A stretch of 64,000 nucleotides of DNA from Pseudomonas sp. ML2-2023-3 (GTDB lineage Bacteria; Pseudomonadota; Gammaproteobacteria; Pseudomonadales; Pseudomonadaceae): the NCBI RefSeq assembly GCF_037055275.1, contig NZ_CP146343.1, positions 2,762,501 to 2,826,500 of the forward strand. The letters run 5' to 3'. The notes beneath the pieces are model-generated. The model had not been told where the DNA came from, made no database searches, and worked only from the letters and a program-made list of their open reading frames with translations. Made by a program: the position numbers and the translations under genes. Below, one piece after another: positions 44,496-55,890 of the stretch. The stretch's first letter is position 1. Each line of letters starts with the position of its first letter.

Positions 44496-47400
44496 ATCTG
44501 TCGCGACTGTTTATCCTGCGCCCGGTCGCAACCACGCTGTGCATGCTGGCCATCGTGTTGTCCGGGATCATCGCCTATCGCTTGTTGCCGGTGTCGGCCT
44601 TGCCTCAGGTCGACTACCCGACTATCCGCGTGATGACGCTGTATCCCGGGGCCAGTCCGGATGTCATGACCAGTGCCGTGACGGCGCCGCTTGAGCGTCA
44701 GTTCGGGCAAATGCCGGGCCTGACGCAAATGGCCTCCACCAGTTCCGGTGGCGCATCGGTGCTGACGTTGCGCTTTAACCTCGACATCAATATGGATGTC
44801 GCCGAGCAACAGGTGCAGGCCGCGATCAACGCCGCCAGCAACCTGCTGCCCAAGGATTTACCGGCACCGCCGGTGTACAACAAGGTCAACCCTGCGGATA
44901 CCCCGGTGCTGACCCTGGCGATCAGTTCCAAAACCATGCCGCTGCCCAAGCTCAATGACCTGGTCGATACGCGCATGGCGCAAAAAATTGCCCAGATCAG
45001 CGGCGTTGGTATGGTCAGCATTGCCGGCGGTCAACGCCAGGCCGTGCGGATCAAGGTCAACCCCGAAGCGCTGGCTGCCAATGGCCTGAACCTGTCGGAT
45101 GTGCGCACCCTGATCGGGGCGTCCAACGTCAACCAGCCCAAGGGTAACTTTGACGGCCCGACCCGGGTATCGATGCTGGACGCCAATGACCAGTTGAAAA
45201 CCCCTGAGGAATACGCCGAACTGATCCTGGCGTACAACAACGGCGCGCCACTGCGACTCAAGGACGTGGCTGAAATTGTCGATGGCGCCGAAAACGAGCG
45301 TCTTGCCGCCTGGGCCAACGAAAACCAGGCTGTGCTGCTCAACATCCAGCGCCAGCCCGGTGCCAACGTGATTGAGGTGGTCGACCGGATCAAGGCACTG
45401 CTGCCGAGCATCACCGACAACCTGCCGGCCGGTATCGACGTCACAGTGCTGACCGACCGCACCCAAACCATCCGCGCCTCGGTGCGCGATGTGCAATACG
45501 AATTGCTGATCGCCATCGCGCTGGTGGTGATGGTGACATTCCTGTTTCTGCGTCGCGCCAGCGCCACCCTCATTCCATCGATTGCCGTACCGCTCTCGCT
45601 GGTCGGTACTTTTGGCGTGATGTACCTGGCCGGGTTCTCGATCAACAACCTGACGCTGATGGCCCTGACCATCGCCACCGGCTTTGTGGTGGATGACGCC
45701 ATCGTCATGCTCGAAAACATTTCGCGCTATATCGAAGAAGGCGACAGCCCGATGCAGGCCTCGCTCAAGGGCGCCAAGCAAATCGGCTTTACCCTGATCT
45801 CGCTGACCCTGTCGCTGATTGCGGTACTGATTCCGCTGCTGTTCATGGCCGACGTGGTGGGGCGTTTGTTCCGCGAGTTTGCGATCACCCTGGCGGTGGC
45901 GATCCTGATCTCGCTGGTGGTCTCGCTGACCCTGACGCCCATGATGTGCGCACGCTTGCTCAAGGCAGAACCCAAGCCGCAAGAGCAGGGGCGCTTCTAC
46001 CGTGCCAGCGGCGCGGTGATTGACTGGATGATTGCCGAGTACGGGCGCATGTTGCAGTGGGTGCTCAAGCACCAGCCGCTGACCCTGCTGGTGGCTATCG
46101 GTACCCTGGCGTTGACCGTGTTCTTGTACATGGTGGTGCCCAAGGGCTTCTTCCCGGTGCAGGATACCGGGGTTATCCAGGGCATTTCAGAGGCGCCGCA
46201 GTCGATTTCGTTCAGCGCCATGAGCCAGCGTCAGCAGGAGCTGGGCCAGATCATTCTGCAAGACCCGGATGTTGAAAGCCTGTCGTCGTATATCGGGGTG
46301 GACGGTGATAACCCGACGCTCAACAGCGGGCGCATGCTGATCAACCTCAAGCCACACAGCGAGCGTAGCGACAGTGCTTCCCAGGTGATTGCGCGCCTGC
46401 AACCGCAACTCGACAAGCTGGCGGGCATTCGCCTGTTTATGCAGCCGGTGCAGGACTTGACCATCGAGGACCGTGTGAGCCGCACCCAGTACCAGTTCAG
46501 CCTGTCTTCACCGGATGCCGAGTTGCTGAGCACCTGGAGCCAGAATCTGGTCACGGCGCTGTCCAATCAACCCGAGTTGGCCGATGTGGCCAGCGATCTG
46601 CAGGACAAGGGCTTGCAGGTGTATCTGGTGATTGACCGCGATGCAGCCTCGCGCCTTGGGGTGTCGGTCGCCAATATCACGGACGCGCTGTACGACGCCT
46701 TTGGCCAGCGCCAGATCTCCACCATCTACACCCAGGCCAGCCAGTACCGTGTGGTGCTGCAGGCCAAGGATGGCGAGAAAATAGGCCCGCAAGCACTGGA
46801 CCAGATCCATGTCAAAACCACCGACGGCGGCCAGGTACGGCTGTCGAGCCTGGCCAGGGTCGAAGAGCGTCAGGCGCAACTGGCGATTTCCCATATCGGC
46901 CAGTTCCCTTCGGTCATGGTCTCTTTCAACTTGGCCCCCGGGGTTGCTCTGGGTCAGGCCGTCGAACTGATCGATCAAGTGCAAAAAGACATCGGCATGC
47001 CGTTGGGGGTCAAGACCGAGTTCCAGGGCGCTGCACAGGCGTTCCAGGCGTCGCTGTCGAGCACCTTGCTGCTGATTCTGGCGGCGGTGGTCACCATGTA
47101 CATCGTGCTGGGCGTGCTCTACGAGAGCTACATCCACCCGATCACCATCCTGTCGACCCTGCCTTCGGCGGCGGTGGGTGCCTTGCTGGCGCTGATTCTC
47201 AGCGGTAATGACCTGGGGATGATTGCGATTATCGGCATCATTCTGCTGATCGGTATCGTGAAGAAGAACGCGATCATGATGATCGACTTCGCCCTCGATG
47301 CCGAACGTAACCAGGGCATGGCCCCCGAGCAGGCGATCTATCAAGCCGCGTTGCTGCGTTTTCGGCCGATTTTGATGACCACCCTGGCGGCCTTGTTTGG

Positions 47401-47593
47401 TGCCATACCGCTGATGCTGGCCACCGGTTCAGGGGCTGAATTGCGCCAGCCCCTGGGCCTGGTGATGGTCGGTGGTTTGCTGGTGAGCCAGGTGCTGACC
47501 CTGTTCACCACACCCGTGATCTACCTGTACTTCGATCGACTGGGTCGTCGCTGGCGCGGTGATGCTGTCCAGGCCGGGCAGGCGCCGGTATGA
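44492..47593 (+). CDS. muxB: RND efflux transporter MuxB (MdtB)
   Basis: This is the first of two different RND pump subunits that form a heterotrimer with MuxC (1033 aa). TM4 acidic residues are in [13 protein letters not shown], and the TM10 lysine is present in [13 protein letters not shown]. Normal family length, and both porter domains are complete. Start and stop overlap muxA and muxC by ATGA, so the operon is translationally coupled. Confidence 0.95.
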   Translation: MNLSRLFILRPVATTLCMLAIVLSGIIAYRLLPVSALPQVDYPTIRVMTLYPGASPDVMTSAVTAPLERQFGQMPGLTQMASTSSGGASVLTLRFNLDINMDVAEQQVQAAINAASNLLPKDLPAPPVYNKVNPADTPVLTLAISSKTMPLPKLNDLVDTRMAQKIAQISGVGMVSIAGGQRQAVRIKVNPEALAANGLNLSDVRTLIGASNVNQPKGNFDGPTRVSMLDANDQLKTPEEYAELILAYNNGAPLRLKDVAEIVDGAENERLAAWANENQAVLLNIQRQPGANVIEVVDRIKALLPSITDNLPAGIDVTVLTDRTQTIRASVRDVQYELLIAIALVVMVTFLFLRRASATLIPSIAVPLSLVGTFGVMYLAGFSINNLTLMALTIATGFVVDDAIVMLENISRYIEEGDSPMQASLKGAKQIGFTLISLTLSLIAVLIPLLFMADVVGRLFREFAITLAVAILISLVVSLTLTPMMCARLLKAEPKPQEQGRFYRASGAVIDWMIAEYGRMLQWVLKHQPLTLLVAIGTLALTVFLYMVVPKGFFPVQDTGVIQGISEAPQSISFSAMSQRQQELGQIILQDPDVESLSSYIGVDGDNPTLNSGRMLINLKPHSERSDSASQVIARLQPQLDKLAGIRLFMQPVQDLTIEDRVSRTQYQFSLSSPDAELLSTWSQNLVTALSNQPELADVASDLQDKGLQVYLVIDRDAASRLGVSVANITDALYDAFGQRQISTIYTQASQYRVVLQAKDGEKIGPQALDQIHVKTTDGGQVRLSSLARVEERQAQLAISHIGQFPSVMVSFNLAPGVALGQAVELIDQVQKDIGMPLGVKTEFQGAAQAFQASLSSTLLLILAAVVTMYIVLGVLYESYIHPITILSTLPSAAVGALLALILSGNDLGMIAIIGIILLIGIVKKNAIMMIDFALDAERNQGMAPEQAIYQAALLRFRPILMTTLAALFGAIPLMLATGSGAELRQPLGLVMVGGLLVSQVLTLFTTPVIYLYFDRLGRRWRGDAVQAGQAPV

Positions 47594-50500
47594 ACCTGTC
47601 CGGTCCGTTCATCAAGCGCCCGGTAGCCACCATGCTCCTGAGCCTGGCAATCATGTTGCTGGGCGGCGTGAGTTTTGGTTTGTTGCCGGTGTCGCCGCTG
47701 CCCCAAATGGACTTCCCGGTCATCGTGGTCTCGGCCAACTTGCCGGGGGCCAGCCCCGAGGTCATGGCGTCTACCGTGGCCACGCCGCTGGAGCGATCTT
47801 TCGGCGCGATCGCCGGGATCAACACCATGAGCAGCAACTCCAGCCAGGGCTCGACCCGGGTGATTTTGCAGTTCGATCAGGACCGCGACATCAACGGTGC
47901 AGCACGGGAAGTGCAAGCGGCAATCAACGCTTCGCGCAACCTGCTGCCCAGTGGCATGAAAAGCATGCCGACCTACAAAAAGATCAACCCGTCACAAGCG
48001 CCGATCATGGTGTTGTCGCTGACTTCCGAGGTGCTCTCCAAGGGCCAGCTGTACGACCTGGCCTCCACCATCCTCTCCCAAAGCCTGTCCCAGGTGCCGG
48101 GTGTGGGCGAAGTGCAGATTGGCGGCAGTTCGTTGCCTGCGGTGCGTATCGAGCTGGAGCCGCAACTGCTCAACCAGTACGGTGTTTCCCTGGATGACGT
48201 GCGCAGCACCATTGCCAATGCCAACGTGCGTCGCCCCAAGGGCGCGGTGTCCGACGGTGATCGCAACTGGCAGATCCAGGCCAACGACCAGCTGGAAAAA
48301 GCCAAGGACTACGAGCCGCTGATCATCCGTTACCAGGATGGCGCAGCCCTGCGACTGAGCCACGTGGCCAAGGTCAAGGACAGTGTCGAAGACCGCTACA
48401 ACAGTGGCTTTTTCAATAACGATGCAGCGGTGCTGCTCGTGGTCAACCGTCAGGCCGGGGCCAACATCATCGAGACCGTGAACGCGATCAAGGCCCAGTT
48501 GCCGGCCCTGCAGGCGGTGCTGCCGGCCAGTGTCCAGCTGAACCTGGCGATGGACCGTTCGCCCGTGATCAAGGCCACCTTGCATGAAGCCGAAATGACC
48601 CTGCTGATTGCCGTGGCACTGGTGATTCTGGTGGTGTTCCTGTTCCTCGGCAATTTCCGTGCGTCGCTGATTCCGACGCTGGCGGTACCGGTTTCATTGG
48701 TGGGCACCTTCGCGATCATGTACCTGTACGGGTTCTCGCTGAACAACCTGTCGCTGATGGCCCTGATTCTGGCCACCGGGCTGGTGGTGGATGACGCCAT
48801 CGTGGTGCTGGAGAACATCTCGCGCCACATCGATGCCGGTATTGCTCCCATGAAAGCCGCGTACCTGGGGGCCAAGGAAGTCGGATTCACCTTGCTCTCG
48901 ATGAACGTGTCGCTGGTAGCGGTGTTCCTGTCGATCTTGTTCATGGGCGGGATTGTCGAAAGCCTGTTCCGCGAGTTTTCCATCACCCTGACAGCGTCCA
49001 TTGTAGTGTCGCTGGTGGTGTCGTTGACCCTGACGCCGATGCTGTGTGCACGTTGGCTCAAGCCCCATGTGCCGGGCACTGAAAACGCCATGCAGCGCTG
49101 GAGCATCCGCCTCAACGAGCGCATGGTCAGTGGCTATGCCCGCAGCCTGGACTGGGTGTTGCGCCACAAGCGCCTGACGCTGTTCAGCCTGCTGGTGACC
49201 ATTGGCGTCAACGTTGCACTGTATGTGGTGGCACCGAAAACCTTCATGCCGCAACAGGACACCGGGCAACTGATCGGTTTTGTTCGCGGTGACGATGGCC
49301 TGTCGTTCAGCGTGATGCAGCCGAAGATGGAAATCTTCCGCAAGGCGGTGCTGGCCGACCCTGCGGTCGAGAGCGTCGCGGGTTTTATTGGCGGTAACGG
49401 CGGTACCAACAATGCGTTCATGATCGTGCGCCTCAAGCCGATTTCAGAGCGCAAGGTGTCTGCACAAAAGGTCATCGAGCGCTTGCGCGAAAACATGCCC
49501 AAAGTCCCCGGTGGCCGCCTGATGCTGATGGCCGACCAGGACCTGCAGTTTGGCGGCGGGCGTGATCAGACCAGCTCGCAATACTCGTACATCCTGCAAA
49601 GTGGCGACCTCGGCCAATTGCGCACCTGGTATCCGAAAGTGGTGGCCGCGCTCAAGGAGCTGCCGGAACTGACGGCCATCGATGCCCGCGAAGGTCGCGG
49701 CGCACAACAGGTGACGCTGGTGGTTGACCGCGACCAGGCCAAACGCCTGGGGGTGGACATGGACATGGTCACGGCCGTGCTCAACAACGCCTACAGCCAG
49801 CGGCAGATTTCCACCATCTATGACAGCCTGAACCAGTATCAGGTGGTGATGGAGGTCAATCCCAAATACGCCCAGGACCCTGAAACCCTGAATCAGGTGC
49901 AGGTAATTACCGCCGAGGGTCAGCGCATCCCGCTGTCGACCATTGCCCATTACGAGAACAGCCTGCAGAACGACCGGGTCTCCCACGAAGGCCAGTTCGC
50001 TTCGGAGACCATTGCGTTTGACATGGCACCCGGGGTCTCGCTGGAGCAGGGCACTGCGGCCATTGAACGGGCTATCGCAAAACTCGGCTTGCCCGAGGAA
50101 GTGATCGTGAAAATGGCCGGTACGGGAGATGCCTTTGCCGCCACACAAAAAAGCCAGCCGTTCATGATTCTGGGTGCGTTGGTGGCGGTGTATCTGGTGC
50201 TGGGGATTCTCTATGAGAGTTACATCCACCCGCTGACCATTCTGTCGACCTTGCCGTCGGCCGGTGTCGGCGCGCTGCTGAGTATCTACCTCACGGGCGG
50301 CGAATTCAGCCTGATCTCGCTGCTCGGTTTGTTCTTGCTGATCGGTGTGGTGAAGAAAAACGCGATCTTGATGATCGATCTTGCGCTGCAACTGGAGCGG
50401 CACTCGGGCCTTGCGCCGCAGGAGTCGATCCGCAGTGCGTGCCTGCAACGTTTAAGGCCGATTTTGATGACCACCCTGGCGGCCATTCTCGGCGCCTTGC

Positions 50501-50697
50501 CGTTGATGCTGAGCACCGCTGAAGGTGCAGAAATGCGCCAGCCCCTGGGCCTGACCATTATCGGCGGGCTGATTTTCAGCCAGATCCTGACCCTTTACAC
50601 CACCCCGGTGGTTTACCTCTATCTCGACCGTCTGCGCCATCGTTTCAACAAGTGGCGTGGCGTGCGCACTGATGCTGCTCTGGAAACTCCGCTATGA
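47590..50697 (+). CDS. muxC: RND efflux transporter MuxC (MdtC)
   Basis: This is the partner pump subunit of MuxB (1035 aa). TM4 carries [13 protein letters not shown] and TM10 carries [13 protein letters not shown], so the proton-relay residues are intact. The gene overlaps muxB upstream and opmB downstream by ATGA. The two pumps are clearly paralogous, as in E. coli MdtB/MdtC. Confidence 0.95.
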   Translation: MNLSGPFIKRPVATMLLSLAIMLLGGVSFGLLPVSPLPQMDFPVIVVSANLPGASPEVMASTVATPLERSFGAIAGINTMSSNSSQGSTRVILQFDQDRDINGAAREVQAAINASRNLLPSGMKSMPTYKKINPSQAPIMVLSLTSEVLSKGQLYDLASTILSQSLSQVPGVGEVQIGGSSLPAVRIELEPQLLNQYGVSLDDVRSTIANANVRRPKGAVSDGDRNWQIQANDQLEKAKDYEPLIIRYQDGAALRLSHVAKVKDSVEDRYNSGFFNNDAAVLLVVNRQAGANIIETVNAIKAQLPALQAVLPASVQLNLAMDRSPVIKATLHEAEMTLLIAVALVILVVFLFLGNFRASLIPTLAVPVSLVGTFAIMYLYGFSLNNLSLMALILATGLVVDDAIVVLENISRHIDAGIAPMKAAYLGAKEVGFTLLSMNVSLVAVFLSILFMGGIVESLFREFSITLTASIVVSLVVSLTLTPMLCARWLKPHVPGTENAMQRWSIRLNERMVSGYARSLDWVLRHKRLTLFSLLVTIGVNVALYVVAPKTFMPQQDTGQLIGFVRGDDGLSFSVMQPKMEIFRKAVLADPAVESVAGFIGGNGGTNNAFMIVRLKPISERKVSAQKVIERLRENMPKVPGGRLMLMADQDLQFGGGRDQTSSQYSYILQSGDLGQLRTWYPKVVAALKELPELTAIDAREGRGAQQVTLVVDRDQAKRLGVDMDMVTAVLNNAYSQRQISTIYDSLNQYQVVMEVNPKYAQDPETLNQVQVITAEGQRIPLSTIAHYENSLQNDRVSHEGQFASETIAFDMAPGVSLEQGTAAIERAIAKLGLPEEVIVKMAGTGDAFAATQKSQPFMILGALVAVYLVLGILYESYIHPLTILSTLPSAGVGALLSIYLTGGEFSLISLLGLFLLIGVVKKNAILMIDLALQLERHSGLAPQESIRSACLQRLRPILMTTLAAILGALPLMLSTAEGAEMRQPLGLTIIGGLIFSQILTLYTTPVVYLYLDRLRHRFNKWRGVRTDAALETPL

Positions 50698-52136
50698 CCT
50701 CTCGTTTGTTTCTCCTTGCCCCGGCATTGTCCGTTGCGCTGCTCAGTGCCTGTGCAATCGGCCCGGACTACCAGCGCCCGCAAACCTCAGCGCCCCTTGA
50801 GTACAAAGAGGCCGCCGGCTGGACTCAGGCCAACCCGAGCGATTCATTGGCCCGTGGTGCCTGGTGGGAGTTGTACGGTGATCAGCAGCTCAACGGGCTG
50901 GTTGAAAAACTCAACAGTTCCAACCAGACCATTGCGCAGTCCGAAGCCCAGTTCCGTCAGGCCCAGGCATTGGTGCGCAGCGCGCGCGGGGCCTTTTTGC
51001 CCAGCGCCGACTTGAGCGTGGGCAAAACCCGCTCCAGCCAGGGCACCGGTAGCTCCAACTCAAGCCTGACCAGTTCCAGCAGCGGTATTCGTGACACCTT
51101 GAATGCCCAGGTCGGGGTGAGTTGGGAGGCTGATGTGTGGGGCAAACTGCGTCGCGGCCTGGAAGCCAACGAGGCCAGTGCCGAAGCCAGCCTGGCCGAT
51201 CTGGCCGCCATGCGCCTGAGCCAGCAATCGGAACTGGTGCAGAACTACCTGCAGCTACGGGTTATCGATGAGCAAAAGCGCTTGCTGGAAGCCACGGTCG
51301 AGGCGTATCAGCGTTCGCTGAAAATGAGCGAAAACCAGTACCGTGCGGGGATTTCCGGCAAGGATGCGGTGGCTCAGGCGCAAACCCAGTTGCGCAATAC
51401 ACAGGCCAGCCTGATCGACTTGATCTGGCAGCGCGCACAGTTTGAAAACGCGATCGCGGTACTCACCGGGCAGGCACCAGCGGGGTTCAACCTGGCTGAA
51501 ATGGCAGACGTGCCCAAGCTGCCGCAGATCCCGGTCAGCCTGCCTTCACAACTGCTGGAAAGACGTCCTGATATCGCCTCGGCGGAGCGTTCGGTTATCG
51601 CTGCCAATGCCAATATCGGCGTCGCCAAAGCGGCTTACTACCCGGACTTCAGCCTGAGCCTGTCGGGCGGTTACAGCAGCAGCCAGTATCAGGACTGGAT
51701 CAGCGTGCCGAACCGTTTCTGGTCGGTGGGGCCGAAAATTTCCCTGCCGCTGTTTGATGGCGGCCAGCGATCGGCAGAAGTGGACCGTAACGAAGCCGTC
51801 TACGACCAGACCGTGGCCAAGTACCGCCAGACCGTGCTCGACGGTTTACGGGAAGTGGAAAACTACATGGTGCAGTTGAAGGTGCTGGGGGATGAGTCTG
51901 TGGTGCAGGAACAGGCACTGGAATCGGCCCGCGAATCGCTGCGCTTGACCAGCAACCAGTACAAGGCGGGCCTGATTGCTTATCTGGACGTGGTCTCGGT
52001 ACAAACCACCGCCCTGAGCACCGAGCGCAGCGTGCTCAACCTGCTGCAAAGCCGACTGATTGCCAGCGTGCAGTTGATCGCGGCGTTGGGTGGCGGTTGG
52101 GATGGAAGCACTGACCTGAGTGCTCAGGAACAATAA
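50694..52136 (+). CDS. opmB: Outer-membrane channel OpmB of the Mux pump
   Basis: This TolC/OprM-type lipoprotein channel (480 aa) has a lipobox LLSACAI followed by the family signature GPDYQRP. Repeat halves contain RRPDIASAER and YYPDFSLSLSGG. A serine-rich insert (SSNSSLTSSSSG, about 118-129) precedes the first repeat. It is the last gene of muxABC-opmB; a REP follows. Confidence 0.93.
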   Translation: MTSRLFLLAPALSVALLSACAIGPDYQRPQTSAPLEYKEAAGWTQANPSDSLARGAWWELYGDQQLNGLVEKLNSSNQTIAQSEAQFRQAQALVRSARGAFLPSADLSVGKTRSSQGTGSSNSSLTSSSSGIRDTLNAQVGVSWEADVWGKLRRGLEANEASAEASLADLAAMRLSQQSELVQNYLQLRVIDEQKRLLEATVEAYQRSLKMSENQYRAGISGKDAVAQAQTQLRNTQASLIDLIWQRAQFENAIAVLTGQAPAGFNLAEMADVPKLPQIPVSLPSQLLERRPDIASAERSVIAANANIGVAKAAYYPDFSLSLSGGYSSSQYQDWISVPNRFWSVGPKISLPLFDGGQRSAEVDRNEAVYDQTVAKYRQTVLDGLREVENYMVQLKVLGDESVVQEQALESARESLRLTSNQYKAGLIAYLDVVSVQTTALSTERSVLNLLQSRLIASVQLIAALGGGWDGSTDLSAQEQ

Positions 52137-52180
52137 AATCTGCCTCGATGGCGCTCACCAAACCTGATGGTTGCAGCGCC

Positions 52181-52252
52181 TTTGTGGGAGCGGGCTTGCT
52201 CGCGATGGAAGCACTGCGGTCGTTCGAATACACCTCGGCACCTGTATCGCGA
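52181..52252. repeat. REP-type element
   Basis: The left half tttgtgggagcgggcttgct is canonical; the right half is short (ctgtatcgcgagtcgg). It lies between the convergent opmB and diguanylate cyclase genes. Confidence 0.65.
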
Positions 52253-52260
52253 GTCGGTCT

Positions 52261-53337
52261 CTACTGATAAACACTGAACCGGTCCTTGCCGCTGTGCTTG
52301 GATGCGTACAACGCCTTGTCTGCATTGGCCAGGGCCTGGTTCAGGGTGTCGTCATCGCCCACCCGGGCCAGGCCGATGCTGACAGTCACCGGGTGCGAAT
52401 GGGGGGCTTCACGCACCTGTCGGCACAACGTATCCATCAGCGTCTCGGCGTCGCTGCGACGTACACCGGCCAGGTACACGGCAAACTCTTCTCCGCCCAG
52501 TCGCGCGTATTCATGGTCGGCCATCACTCCCTTGATGATGTCGGCAGTACGCTTGAGCACTTCATCGCCAATATCATGGCCAAACTGGTCGTTGACCTTC
52601 TTGAAGTTATCGATATCGATCATCGCGAGATAGTGGTCGTGTTCCCGGGGCAGGGCCTGTAACTCATGGCCTGCCTGGAGCATGAAGGAGCGCCGGTTGG
52701 GAATCTCGGTCAGGGCATCCAGATAAGCCTGGGCCACCAGCAATTTGGACATTGTGTAGTTGTGCAGTTTGACCCGGCGTAGTTTGAAAAAGCTGTAGAT
52801 CGTCAGGCTGCACAAAAAGGCGAAGTAGCACAGGATCAAGAGGCCGCGCAGATCCATGATCGACGCCTGGGTCATCAGGAAAGGGTTGAGCATCACGCAG
52901 TTGATGGCCGCAACGCTGAGAAAGGCCCAGCGGCTCAGGGGCAAAACCGATGCGCTGTAAAGAATGCTGGAACTGGCAAGTGCCAGCCAGATGGGCTGTG
53001 TCTCTGCAGGCAGGCCAAAGATGATCAGGCGCAGGCCGAGCGTGATGAACAGGACGAAAATCAGGTTGAGTACTTCGAAGTGCCGGTAGTTGTGAATAAA
53101 GCCAAGAATGACAGTCAGCCCCACCATGACGCTGATAAACAGCAGGGAAAGGCCGGTAAAACCCTGGCCGCCCTTGGTGCTGACAATAAGGTTGAACAGC
53201 AACCAGATCGCAATGCTCGTGATGTAGGTCAGGCGGCAAAAGTTGCGCAGTTTTTCGAAATCGTGTTGGGCAAATTCGGCTTGCAAGGCAGGGGGGGCAG
53301 CTTGTTTCGAAATCGCTGATTCAATGGTTTTGAGCAT
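52261..53337 (-). CDS. Membrane-bound diguanylate cyclase (GGDEF)
   Basis: This 358-aa protein has six hydrophobic segments between about residues 35 and 185 and a C-terminal GGDEF domain from about 195, with the active-site GGEEF at 281-285. It should make cyclic di-GMP. The inhibitory I-site (RxxD five residues before GGEEF) reads MADH here, so product inhibition is probably absent. The sensory membrane part is not a recognised named domain; its ligand is unknown. It stands alone, downstream of a gene-poor stretch. The ATG at 53337 is used, with no strong ribosome site. Confidence 0.9.
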   Translation of the reverse strand: MLKTIESAISKQAAPPALQAEFAQHDFEKLRNFCRLTYITSIAIWLLFNLIVSTKGGQGFTGLSLLFISVMVGLTVILGFIHNYRHFEVLNLIFVLFITLGLRLIIFGLPAETQPIWLALASSSILYSASVLPLSRWAFLSVAAINCVMLNPFLMTQASIMDLRGLLILCYFAFLCSLTIYSFFKLRRVKLHNYTMSKLLVAQAYLDALTEIPNRRSFMLQAGHELQALPREHDHYLAMIDIDNFKKVNDQFGHDIGDEVLKRTADIIKGVMADHEYARLGGEEFAVYLAGVRRSDAETLMDTLCRQVREAPHSHPVTVSIGLARVGDDDTLNQALANADKALYASKHSGKDRFSVYQ

Positions 53338-53479
53338 CGCGCGCCTTGATCACTGTCGGATGACGGTATCCGGGGGGATCAAGTGTTCCACAATTTTCTC
53401 CCCGGAGTTGCCCGGATAACCCTAGCAGGAGTTGGCGGCTTATCGAAACCGGGCAAGCCAATAGTGCCCGGTATCCGCA

Positions 53480-54196
53480 TCAGCCCTCGTGGGCGAAGAC
53501 TTCGCCGATGCTGCGACGGCGCGCATGTTGTTCGCTGGCCCTGATCAGCTCTTCAAGATCTTCTGGGGTGACGTCGATGAACGCGTCCATTTGCTGCAAT
53601 GCATGTTGCAAGTCCTGGGCGGTAATGCCCGGGTCAACGGGGGCCTGATCAGCAATCACCAGCGGGTTCGCCTCGGCCGATTTTTTTGGGTAACGCACAC
53701 GGGTCAGATTGTTGTAGGCCAGCGCCGCAATCAGCATGCTCACTGCGCTGAGCATCACCGGGGCGAGCATGCCCCACCCCAGGCTGGCACTGTCCGGGTC
53801 AGCCAGCACCACCAGTAACGCCAGCGCACCGGCAGGCGGGTGCAGGCAGCGCAGCAGGCACATGCACAGCATGGCGATGCCGACGGCGAGGCAGGCGCTG
53901 TCCAGGCCGCGCCCAAAAAAGTACACCACTCCCAGAGACACCACCGTTGCACACAGGTAGCCGCCGACAATCGACCAGGGTTGTGCCAGCGCACCTGAAG
54001 ACACGGCAAACAGCAAAATGGCCGAAGCACCCAGCGGGCCAATCAAATGCATGGCCACGGGCAGACCAAAGAACAGGCTGCACACCCAGACGCTGAACAG
54101 CGTGCCAAGGGATACGCCTACGGCTGCGCGGCTCCATTCAGTGGGACGGGTGTTCGTAGCCGCAGGCAATAGGCGGCTGATCCAGCGGTTTTGCAT
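53480..54196 (-). CDS. HPP-family membrane protein
   Basis: This 238-aa protein has an HPP domain of four or five helices with the naming motif in CLHPPAGALALLVV and GPLGASAILLFAV earlier. A cytoplasmic C-terminal tail of about 70 residues follows. HPP proteins include a cyanobacterial nitrite transporter, but the role in Pseudomonas is not established. The start at 54196 (MQNRWISR) is preferred; a long upstream in-frame extension is unlike the family and has no ribosome site. Confidence 0.82.
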   Translation of the reverse strand: MQNRWISRLLPAATNTRPTEWSRAAVGVSLGTLFSVWVCSLFFGLPVAMHLIGPLGASAILLFAVSSGALAQPWSIVGGYLCATVVSLGVVYFFGRGLDSACLAVGIAMLCMCLLRCLHPPAGALALLVVLADPDSASLGWGMLAPVMLSAVSMLIAALAYNNLTRVRYPKKSAEANPLVIADQAPVDPGITAQDLQHALQQMDAFIDVTPEDLEELIRASEQHARRRSIGEVFAHEG

Positions 54197-54368
54197 GGTC
54201 AGGACAATCCGGTGTTGTGGAGCGGGGAGGTAAAAAAAGGGCCTGACGGGATTACCGGCAAGCCCTTGAAATGTCCCTTCATTTGGGGGAGGAACGGGTG
54301 CAGTCTGCCCCGTAATGGGGCAGTCCGCAAATGCATAATAATGCTTGTTAAGTGCATTATTTTTGATG

Positions 54369-54620
54369 TTAGCCGCGATTATCAGCGGCAAGCTTGCCCA
54401 GAACGCGCTCATACACCTCGTTGTTCAATAGACGCTGCTCTATAAAGGTGCGTGCGGCAGGGCTCTTGGCCAGCGGACCTTTTAGAACAATCAATGCATC
54501 CCGCAGTTTCAGCAGCTTGCACAGTGTCAGCACGCACGTGTCGTCTGCGCATCCTTGCGCCTGGGAACACAGGTCCTGCTCGGGGCAGTGGTCAGCATTG
54601 GCAAGCAAGGATTCATTCAT
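54369..54620 (-). CDS. Small cysteine-rich protein of unknown function
   Basis: This 83-aa protein has five cysteines in its first 34 residues (CPEQDLCSQAQGCADDTC, then LC), spaced so that they could bind metal or form disulfides. A helical, charged C-terminal half follows (FIEQRLLNNEVYERVLGKLA). No signal peptide is visible. The start at 54620 has GGAG nine bases upstream; longer in-frame starts lack a site. I do not recognise the family. It lies 172 bases upstream of the HPP gene in the same direction. Confidence 0.55.
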   Translation of the reverse strand: MNESLLANADHCPEQDLCSQAQGCADDTCVLTLCKLLKLRDALIVLKGPLAKSPAARTFIEQRLLNNEVYERVLGKLAADNRG

Positions 54621-55030
54621 CACGTTGTGCTCCATATAGGCAGGGTATGGATGGACGCATAGAGGGTATTGTCGCCAATGCCATGTATCAGGATACAAGC
54701 AGTGACATAACGCTTGTTTACTCAGCTGGCGATCTAGGATTAGCGGCAATGATTGTAAAGTTTCAAAACTGCGGGGTGTTGTAAGGTAATGCGTAGCTAA
54801 GAGATAAGGTTTACGGAGAAAACTGTAGGATTGTTCGATGTGGTCGGTGAGGTATGAGGGATCGTGAAATCACTCATGAATATGAGCTCAGTCGCGCTTT
54901 TACTGATGTGGTTTCATGCTGAAGCTGGCATCAGTAGTTAAAAGTAGAAATACTTTATGCGAGCGTTGTCAGCCCCTGCTCAAGATGACTTTGCGTGCCC
55001 ATCAAACCCGACTTCCAGGACGCATCCCTA
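54621..55030. other. Intergenic region
   Basis: This 410-bp region separates the divergent small cysteine-rich gene and the NTF2-like gene. It is moderately AT-rich (tactgatgtggtttcatgct and similar). No gene, strong promoter match or repeat was recognised. Confidence 0.4.
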
Positions 55031-55561
55031 ATGCCGAACATCGCTGGTTCGATTGAAAAGTACATTTTTGCCAAGGATTCAAACCGTCCTGACCTTTTGC
55101 GCCAAGCCTTCACTGCAGATGCAACCCTTGAAATGGTTGTACGCACCGGTGTCATTTCATTTCCCCCTCAGGTCAGCGGTCGAGCAGGTATCGCCGATGT
55201 GCTGGTGCGCCGCTTTGGCCAGAGTTATGAAAACGTCTATACATTTTGTCTGGGTGAGCCACCCAAGGCAGGCGCCAATACCCATGCCTGCAAATGGCTG
55301 GTGGGAATGTCTGTCAAAGAGACTCGCGAATTACGCATAGGTTGCGGCGAATATCACTGGCGATTTGCGCCGCAGTCGGGACTGGCAGAGCATCTGTGCA
55401 TCACGATCGAGCACATGCAGGTTTGTCCGTCGCAATTCCTTGAACCTGTAATGAATTGGCTGCAGAGTCTGGATTACCCGTGGTGCCTGCCTGGCGAGAT
55501 GATTGAGAGGGCGCCACAGCTCAGCAACATTGCCCCTGTCATTGAGTATCTTCAAACCTGA
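55031..55561 (+). CDS. NTF2/SnoaL-like protein
   Basis: This 176-aa protein has an N-terminal pattern typical of the NTF2-like cone fold (SIEKYIFAKDSNRPDLLRQA, then FTADATLEM), seen in SnoaL-type and scytalone dehydratase-like proteins. The substrate is unknown. The ATG at 55031 is preferred over a GTG at 54995; AGGAC lies ten bases upstream. A hairpin follows the stop. No partner genes adjoin it. Confidence 0.6.
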   Translation: MPNIAGSIEKYIFAKDSNRPDLLRQAFTADATLEMVVRTGVISFPPQVSGRAGIADVLVRRFGQSYENVYTFCLGEPPKAGANTHACKWLVGMSVKETRELRIGCGEYHWRFAPQSGLAEHLCITIEHMQVCPSQFLEPVMNWLQSLDYPWCLPGEMIERAPQLSNIAPVIEYLQT

Positions 55562-55890
55562 GCCTTGGCTCGCGGCCTGTAATTACAGATCCATGCGCAC
55601 ACCACGTCTTAGCACGTGATGTGTGCATTTTCAGCCTGGCCATTGAATTTCTTGCTATAAACGCACTCCATTAGCCCCCGGCGAACACGTTTTTCAGCGA
55701 TTTTCAGGTTTTGCTGGACAATAGGTGCTTTTTCGGTTGCTGAGTCGATAAGTCGGCCTTAGACTGCCGCCCCTCGTAAATTGAGTGCCGGGTGGCGCTT
55801 GAAATAGATGGCACCTAACGGGTTGGGATCAAAATCGGTCAGAACGCTCCCTAATTAGCCTTAATGCACGTATTTTTTATAGAGAAATCA
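55562..55890. other. Intergenic region upstream of the DksA paralogue
   Basis: This 329-bp region contains the hairpin at 55594-55627 and otherwise nothing recognised. A Zur-type operator was looked for, because zinc-free DksA paralogues are often Zur-controlled, and no convincing site was found. Confidence 0.4.
55594..55627 (+). terminator. Hairpin after the NTF2-like gene
   Basis: TGCGCACACCACGT pairs with ACGTGATGTGTGCA at 12 of 14 positions around a short loop and is followed by TTTT. It is a plausible weak terminator. Confidence 0.45.

Noticed and set aside
44858..46072. 404-codon open frame opposite muxB
   Set aside because: Antisense shadow in GC-rich coding DNA, with a histidine/glutamine-rich nonsense translation.
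54335..54362. ATAATGC/GCATTAT hairpin as a terminator
   Set aside because: The T-run is on the plus strand, where no gene ends; on the minus strand no T-run follows.
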